5,075 bases of DNA, from positions 30,466 through 35,540 of the forward strand of contig WVWW01000149.1 of NCBI GenBank assembly GCA_011773795.1, written 5' to 3'. Under the pieces are notes generated by a model, which saw only the letters and a list, made by a program, of their open reading frames with translations, was not told the origin of the DNA and ran no database searches. Source of the DNA: Acidobacteriota bacterium (GTDB lineage: Bacteria > Acidobacteriota > Polarisedimenticolia > Polarisedimenticolales > Polarisedimenticolaceae). Positions 1 through 5,075 of the stretch are shown piece after piece. How positions within the stretch are numbered: position 1 is the stretch's first letter; each line of letters opens with the position of its first letter. Both the position numbers and the translations under genes were made by a program.

Positions 1-520
1 CTTCGAAACGGCCGCTGCGGATCTGCCCGGCGCGACGCAGGATCCACGCGACGCCCTGCAGGAACAGCAGACCGAAGGCGATCAGGATGACCGTCTTGAT
101 CGGGTAACGGGGGAGCCCGCCCGGATCGGGCGAGCCTTCACGCAGGCTCCAGGAGTTGCGCACGGATGGCCACGTCATCACGACGCCGAACACGCAAAAA
201 GGCAGCAACAAAAACACGGAACCGGCCAGGTCGATCCAGGCCCGGGTGCGCGGGGCGAGCTTCTCGTAGATCACGTCGACACGGACGTGCCCCCTGCGTT
301 TGAGCGTGTACCCCGCGCCGAGCAGGAAGATCAGGCTGAACAGGTACCACTGGAGCTCGATGAAGGCGTTGGAGCTCAGTTGGACTCCGATCGAACGCCC
401 GAGATAACGCGCCACGGCGTTGAACGCCCCCAGCACGACCATCACGAGCACGAGCCAGCGGATCAGCGCACCCGCGCCGTCGGCCAGGCGGTCGATCGCG
501 TCTGCTAGCCGAGCGGCCAT
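1..520 (-). CDS. TRAP transporter small permease (DctQ-like), partial at C-terminus
   Basis: This is the small membrane subunit of a tripartite ATP-independent periplasmic (TRAP) transporter. The subunit works with a periplasmic binding protein and a large permease to drive solute uptake from an ion gradient. 173 codons are visible and no stop is reached. Four hydrophobic segments fit the family: residues about 19-37, 54-71, 95-115 and 141-161. Family-like motifs are NAVARYLG (34-41), ELQWYLFSLIF (55-65), the GHVRVDV loop (77-83) after YTLKRRG, and GGLPRYPIK (134-142). The GGLP..PIK stretch and the loop before it resemble the group often annotated as mannitol/chloroaromatic TRAP permeases, but the substrate cannot be read from this subunit. 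The ATG at 520 lies 16 nt inside the end of the preceding small ORF. Only a distant AGGA (540-537) precedes it, so translational coupling is likely. The large permease is expected just beyond position 1. Confidence 0.88.
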   Translation of the reverse strand, partial: MAARLADAIDRLADGAGALIRWLVLVMVVLGAFNAVARYLGRSIGVQLSSNAFIELQWYLFSLIFLLGAGYTLKRRGHVRVDVIYEKLAPRTRAWIDLAGSVFLLLPFCVFGVVMTWPSVRNSWSLREGSPDPGGLPRYPIKTVILIAFGLLFLQGVAWILRRAGQIRSGRFE

Positions 521-660
521 GCGGGCGGATCGATCTTCCTGCGTGAGGTGACATCGGAGTAGGCGAGCGGGACCCGGTCGGTCGGCTCGGGGGATTGCGC
601 CCCGCACTTCCCGCCCTGCGCGACGTTGACCACCAACCAGCCGCCGCGTTCTTCGATCAT
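505..660 (-). CDS. Small hypothetical protein between thiN and the TRAP permease
   Basis: A 51-residue ORF of unknown function; I do not recognise a family. It is supported by a strong ribosome binding site (GGGGAGGA, 673-666) 5-6 nt ahead of the ATG, by mostly G/C third codon positions like its neighbours, and by its place in a tightly packed operon. It starts 62 nt after the thiamine kinase stop and overlaps the permease start by 16 nt. It begins MIEERGGWLVVNV, contains one cysteine (GGKCGAQ), has a proline-rich polar middle and ends IDPPAWPLG. There is no signal peptide or membrane segment, so it should be cytoplasmic if made. The same frame is open upstream to an ATG at 723 that overlaps the kinase stop as TGATG, which would give 72 residues. 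I prefer the ATG at 660 because of the ribosome binding site. It may instead be a leader whose translation feeds the permease start. Confidence 0.55.
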   Translation of the reverse strand: MIEERGGWLVVNVAQGGKCGAQSPEPTDRVPLAYSDVTSRRKIDPPAWPLG

Positions 661-665
661 CTCCG

Positions 666-673
666 TCCTCCCC
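666..673 (-). promoter_or_regulatory. Ribosome binding site of the small ORF
   Basis: GGGGAGGA on the minus strand has its GGAGG core 6 nt before the ATG at 660. It is the strongest Shine-Dalgarno sequence in the minus-strand operon. It decides the start of the 51-residue ORF over the in-frame ATG at 723, and it argues that the small ORF is translated. Confidence 0.6.
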
Positions 674-722
674 TGCTCCCCCTGGGGGCCGATTCTGCCA
701 CAGTGGGAGCCCGTCGAGGGCA

Positions 723-1391
723 TCAGGCGTCGGGGAAGACGAGACAGGCGACGCCGCGTTCGACACGCATTCGCAGCGACCGGCCGGAGCGATTGCTCAA
801 TCCCCGCGACCCCGGCGCGAGCCAGGCGCCGTCGAGATCCCAGTGTGCGCCGCGCAGGTGGATGCGTGCCCGCCCGGCCAGGGCAAGCACGGAGAAGGGC
901 CGGCCGGGCTTGGTCTCGACGGTCGCGCCGTGTGTGGTCACGACGACCCATCCGCGGGGAGTCGGCGCCAGCAGTCCGTCGAAGTCGCTTGCGTGTGCCG
1001 CCAGCTCGTGCAAGTTGACCCACTCGTGATCGAGCCGACCGCCGGTCAGACCCGCGACGGCGACGACCTTGATCCGGCGTGCGGCGAGCTCGTCGAGCGC
1101 CCCGGACAGATCGCTGAACGATTTGTCGCGGTCGTAAACAACCGCCTCGACGCCCTCGGGCGGCGGCGACGAATCGGCATCGCCCACGTAGAGCGCACAC
1201 GGTTTTCCGAGTGCACGCCACGCACGAAGCCCGCCGTCGACGGCCACATTCAGCACGGCGGCTCCGTCTCCGCGGCTCCACGACCATGCCTTGCGAAGCT
1301 CCGCGGTGCGGGCGCCGTTGAGTGCAAGCACGGCCGTCCGTCCGCGGCGGCCTACGAATCGGATGCGTGGGGTCCGGTGAAGAGCGCTCAT
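723..1391 (-). CDS. thiN: Thiamine diphosphokinase (thiamine pyrophosphokinase)
   Basis: This cytoplasmic enzyme transfers pyrophosphate from ATP to thiamine to make thiamine diphosphate, the active cofactor; it serves salvage of imported thiamine. The 222-residue protein has the family signature in order: VDGG (51-54), GDADS (70-74), DRDKSFSDL (87-95) and GLTGGRLDHEWVNLHEL (114-130, equivalent to the usual GATGGRxDHxLAN). The C-terminal thiamine-binding domain carries WDLDGAWL (184-191) and GLSN (197-200). The acidic residues of GDxDS and DxDK are expected to bind the magnesium-nucleotide. Length is normal for the family. The ATG at 1391 gives a compact protein starting MSALHRTPR. An in-frame GTG at 1481 would add 30 low-complexity residues and has no better ribosome binding site. 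No clear Shine-Dalgarno precedes either start. I see no THI-box (TPP riboswitch) upstream. It heads the operon leading to the TRAP permease. Confidence 0.93.
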   Translation of the reverse strand: MSALHRTPRIRFVGRRGRTAVLALNGARTAELRKAWSWSRGDGAAVLNVAVDGGLRAWRALGKPCALYVGDADSSPPPEGVEAVVYDRDKSFSDLSGALDELAARRIKVVAVAGLTGGRLDHEWVNLHELAAHASDFDGLLAPTPRGWVVVTTHGATVETKPGRPFSVLALAGRARIHLRGAHWDLDGAWLAPGSRGLSNRSGRSLRMRVERGVACLVFPDA

Positions 1392-1546
1392 CGACCCGAG
1401 TATGCCACCGGGCACAGCGGTGTTGCCCCCCAACAACCCTGGGGCGTCCACCGGATTGCCCGGCGCTGCGGGCGAACCCACACTGTCCGCGTGTCCCAGG
1501 TGCGACGAACCCGGTGGCCGCCGGCCAGGGTTCGAAGGAGGATGCG
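1392..1546. promoter_or_regulatory. Divergent intergenic region with CCACCGG repeats
   Basis: This 155-bp gap separates the thiN operon (minus) from the Cys-rich gene (plus) and must hold promoters for both unless longer transcripts exist. No convincing sigma-70 boxes are visible. CCACCGG occurs at 1405-1411 and 1448-1454 on the plus strand and, inverted, at 1511-1517. The outer two copies extend to a perfect 9-bp inverted repeat, GCCACCGGG (1404-1412) and CCCGGTGGC (1510-1518). The copy near thiN also sits in the small palindrome TGCCACCGGGCA (1403-1414). These could be operators, but the region is GC-rich and short matches are expected. Confidence 0.3.
1535..1541 (+). promoter_or_regulatory. 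Ribosome binding site of the Cys-rich gene
   Basis: AAGGAGG is a near-perfect Shine-Dalgarno sequence 5 nt before the ATG at 1547. It fixes the start of the secreted protein at the residue that gives a clean signal peptide, although the frame stays open upstream to 1322. Confidence 0.8.
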
Positions 1547-2080
1547 ATGCCCTCGATGACGTCCCGGATGTTGCTGGTCTTGTCCCTGCTCGCCGCCGGA
1601 CCCGCGCTCGCGAACGAGCCGGATTCCGGGCAGTGTTCCATCGAGCTCAACTACCACGACTGCCGTACGTGTTGCGAGATCAGCCAGGAGATTGGCGAGG
1701 TGCTTGTTTCCCTGTGCGGCGCAGCCACGAGGACCAGCGGGGCGCTGGTCGGGGGTTGGGCCGGAAGCATCACCGGCGGGATGATCGGGGATCTCGTCTG
1801 CGAGCCGATGGTGCAGGACGCGACCTGCTACGACCGTTGCATCGGTAAGGACGGTGATCCGACGCCCATCATCTGCTTCGACCCGATCGACCCGGACGAG
1901 CTCGGGGTCTGCCGCCAGGTCTGCGAGCAGGGCCAGCACAACATCGGCAGCGCGAATTGCCCGGTCAACACGTCGATCGCCCTGACCTGCTGTGTCAACG
2001 AGTACGACCCGCCGGACGAATGCCCTCGCGACCTGTGCCCGGGACCGCTGTGCCCGTCGGGTTGCGTCGAGGTCCCGTAG
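1547..2080 (+). CDS. Secreted cysteine-rich protein with a glycine zipper, family unknown
   Basis: A 177-residue protein that I do not recognise. Residues 1-22 form a typical Sec signal peptide: Arg7, a hydrophobic core MLLVLSLLAA, and a predicted cut after PALA (22|23). There is no cysteine right at the cut, so it is not a classical lipoprotein. The mature chain has 18 cysteines, at 30, 39, 42, 43, 57, 85, 94, 98, 110, 122, 126, 138, 148, 149, 159, 164, 169 and 173. The even number and export suggest disulfide bonding in the periplasm or outside the cell. Residues 65-81 are a glycine zipper with Gly65, 69, 73, 77 and 81, bounded by Cys57 and Cys85. CRxxCExxQ occurs at 39-47 and 122-130, hinting at an internal duplication. 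The tail (157-173) is acidic to proline-rich with four cysteines. The start is set by AAGGAGG. The gene is divergent from thiN and convergent with lon. Metal binding or a membrane-active role is speculation. Confidence 0.8.
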   Translation: MPSMTSRMLLVLSLLAAGPALANEPDSGQCSIELNYHDCRTCCEISQEIGEVLVSLCGAATRTSGALVGGWAGSITGGMIGDLVCEPMVQDATCYDRCIGKDGDPTPIICFDPIDPDELGVCRQVCEQGQHNIGSANCPVNTSIALTCCVNEYDPPDECPRDLCPGPLCPSGCVEVP

Positions 2081-2092
2081 GAAAAGCAGCCG

Positions 2093-4567
<2,475 letters not shown>

Positions 4568-4572
4568 GCCAT

Positions 4573-4577
4573 CTCCC
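4573..4577 (-). promoter_or_regulatory. Ribosome binding site of lon
   Basis: GGGAG on the minus strand lies 5 nt before the ATG at 4567. It favours MSDESQ as the N-terminus over MGDGMSDESQ, because the ATG at 4579 would overlap this site and has no purine-rich sequence at the right distance. Confidence 0.6.
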
Positions 4578-4580
4578 ATC

Positions 4581-4603
4581 AAAGCGCTTGAGCGGCGCGC
4601 TTT
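4581..4603. promoter_or_regulatory. 7-bp inverted repeat with 9-bp spacer upstream of lon
   Basis: AAAGCGC (4581-4587) and GCGCTTT (4597-4603) form a perfect inverted repeat with a 9-bp spacer, starting 14 bp before the lon ATG. The geometry resembles the CIRCE operator of HrcA (9-bp arms, N9), but the sequence does not. It could be an operator, or a hairpin in the lon leader that affects access to the adjacent ribosome binding site. On the plus strand it is followed by a short T-run, but no plus-strand gene ends here, so a terminator role is unlikely. Confidence 0.35.
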
Positions 4604-4615
4604 TTGTCCCTCACA

Positions 4616-4621
4616 AGTATA
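4616..4621 (-). promoter_or_regulatory. Possible -10 element of a lon promoter
   Basis: TATACT matches five of six positions of the sigma-70 -10 consensus and lies about 50 nt before the lon ATG, in an AT-richer patch of an otherwise GC-rich region. No good -35 box lies 15-18 nt upstream; that position is taken by the base of the hsp20 terminator. I see no convincing sigma-32 pair (CTTGAA / CCCCAT). Confidence 0.3.
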
Positions 4622-4629
4622 ATGCCGTG

Positions 4630-4669
4630 AAAAAGGAAACGCCCGGAGCCGCGAGCAGCGGCCCCGGGC
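4630..4669 (-). terminator. Intrinsic terminator of hsp20
   Basis: Read on the minus strand, a 12-bp stem pairs 4669-4658 with 4652-4641, with a 5-nt loop (TGCTC). It is followed by GTTTCCTTTTT (4640-4630). The single non-Watson-Crick position is a G-U wobble in minus-strand RNA but an A-C mismatch in plus-strand RNA, which supports the minus direction. It lies 16 nt past the hsp20 stop codon and should separate hsp20 transcription from lon. Confidence 0.88.
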
Positions 4670-4685
4670 ACTGCAATGGATCGAG

Positions 4686-5075
4686 TCAGGCGACCTTGAT
4701 GTCGATCTTCCGCGGCTTCGCTTCCTCGGCCTTCGGAATCGTGACCTCGAGCACGCCGTTCTTGTACTCCGCCGTGATTCGAGCCGCATCAACCGTCTTC
4801 GGCAGGGTGAAGCTCCGCACGAAGCTCCCGTAGACGCGCTCGCGGCGGTACGCTTGCGTGTCGTCGGTTTCGGCTTCCCGCAGGCGCTCACCCGACAGAA
4901 TCAGTGTGTTGTCCTCGACCTTGACGTCGATGGCGTTGCGCTCTACCCCGGGCACCTCGGCACGGATGACCAGATTGTCGCCCGTCTCCAAGATGTCCAC
5001 TGCCGGGGCCCAAGCGCTGTCCGTCCCGGTTAGCGCCTGGAATCGCCGGCTCATCGGAAACAGGTCTTGAAACGG
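4686..5075 (-). CDS. hsp20: Hsp20 family small heat-shock protein, partial at N-terminus
   Basis: This ATP-independent holdase chaperone binds unfolding proteins in the cytoplasm and forms oligomers. 129 residues are visible. The alpha-crystallin domain spans visible residues about 22-115 and runs from WAPAVDILE through VIRAEVPGV and LILSGER to YGSFVRSFTLP. The signature GVLEVTIPK follows at 107-115. The C-terminal KIDIKVA holds an IxI-type motif (Ile-Asp-Ile) used in oligomer contacts. An ATG exists at 5054, but the frame stays open to the window edge and reads PFQDLFPM before it. This matches the usual Hsp20 N-terminus (WDPFRDL...), so the true start probably lies beyond 5075, as a few N-terminal residues are missing. 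The gene ends in a strong terminator and sits upstream of lon, a common pairing of a holdase and a protease in stress response. Confidence 0.95.
   Translation of the reverse strand, partial: PFQDLFPMSRRFQALTGTDSAWAPAVDILETGDNLVIRAEVPGVERNAIDVKVEDNTLILSGERLREAETDDTQAYRRERVYGSFVRSFTLPKTVDAARITAEYKNGVLEVTIPKAEEAKPRKIDIKVA

Noticed and set aside
1456..1484. TTGCCC-N17-CACACT as a promoter for the Cys-rich gene
   Set aside because: The match to consensus is only 4/6 and 3/6, no better than chance in a GC-rich region.
1392..1546. TPP riboswitch (THI-box) upstream of thiN
   Set aside because: No CTGAGA or matching conserved core was found on the minus strand, and the leader is short.
505..1650. 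A 381-codon minus-strand frame spanning thiN and beyond
   Set aside because: Its product is Arg-rich and motif-free where it overlaps thiN. Only the last 51 codons (660-505) have their own ribosome binding site and coding-like composition.
2040..2077. CGGGACC / GGTCCCG inverted repeat at the end of the Cys-rich gene as a terminator
   Set aside because: The 7-bp arms are separated by 24 nt inside coding sequence, and no T-tract follows on either strand.
4686..5054. Complete Hsp20 starting at the ATG at 5054
   Set aside because: The frame continues to the window edge with PFQDLFP, which matches the usual Hsp20 N-terminus, so that ATG is most likely internal.

Overview
This is a GC-rich window from a bacterium with a compact genome. 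It carries housekeeping genes plus one unusual secreted protein. A TRAP-type small permease, a LonA protease and an Hsp20 chaperone together fit a Gram-negative bacterium, most likely a proteobacterium or a relative such as Myxococcota. The sequence alone does not place it further. No RNA gene, mobile element, CRISPR array or gene-free stretch over 300 bases was found.

Left part (1-1391, all minus strand): a likely operon read right to left. It holds thiamine diphosphokinase (1391-723), a small unrecognised ORF (660-505), and the small permease of a TRAP transporter (520 to beyond position 1). The last two overlap by 16 nt. A thiamine-salvage kinase upstream of a transporter raises the possibility that the TRAP system imports thiamine or a precursor, but the substrate-binding and large permease subunits lie outside the window or elsewhere.

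Middle (1392-2080): a 155-bp divergent intergenic region separates the thiamine kinase from a plus-strand gene for an exported 177-residue protein with 18 cysteines. That protein has a perfect five-glycine i+4 zipper bounded by cysteines and a small internal repeat around CRxxCExxQ. I recognise no family for it, and it is the most novel-looking object here.

Right part (2093-5075, minus strand): a proteostasis pair. An Hsp20 small heat-shock protein, whose 5' end is cut by the window edge, is followed by a strong intrinsic terminator and then by the ATP-dependent protease Lon. The terminator suggests lon has its own promoter in the short gap. That gap holds a TATACT element and a 7-bp inverted repeat with a 9-bp spacer just ahead of the lon ribosome binding site. 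The lon and Cys-rich genes converge with 12 bp between their stop codons.
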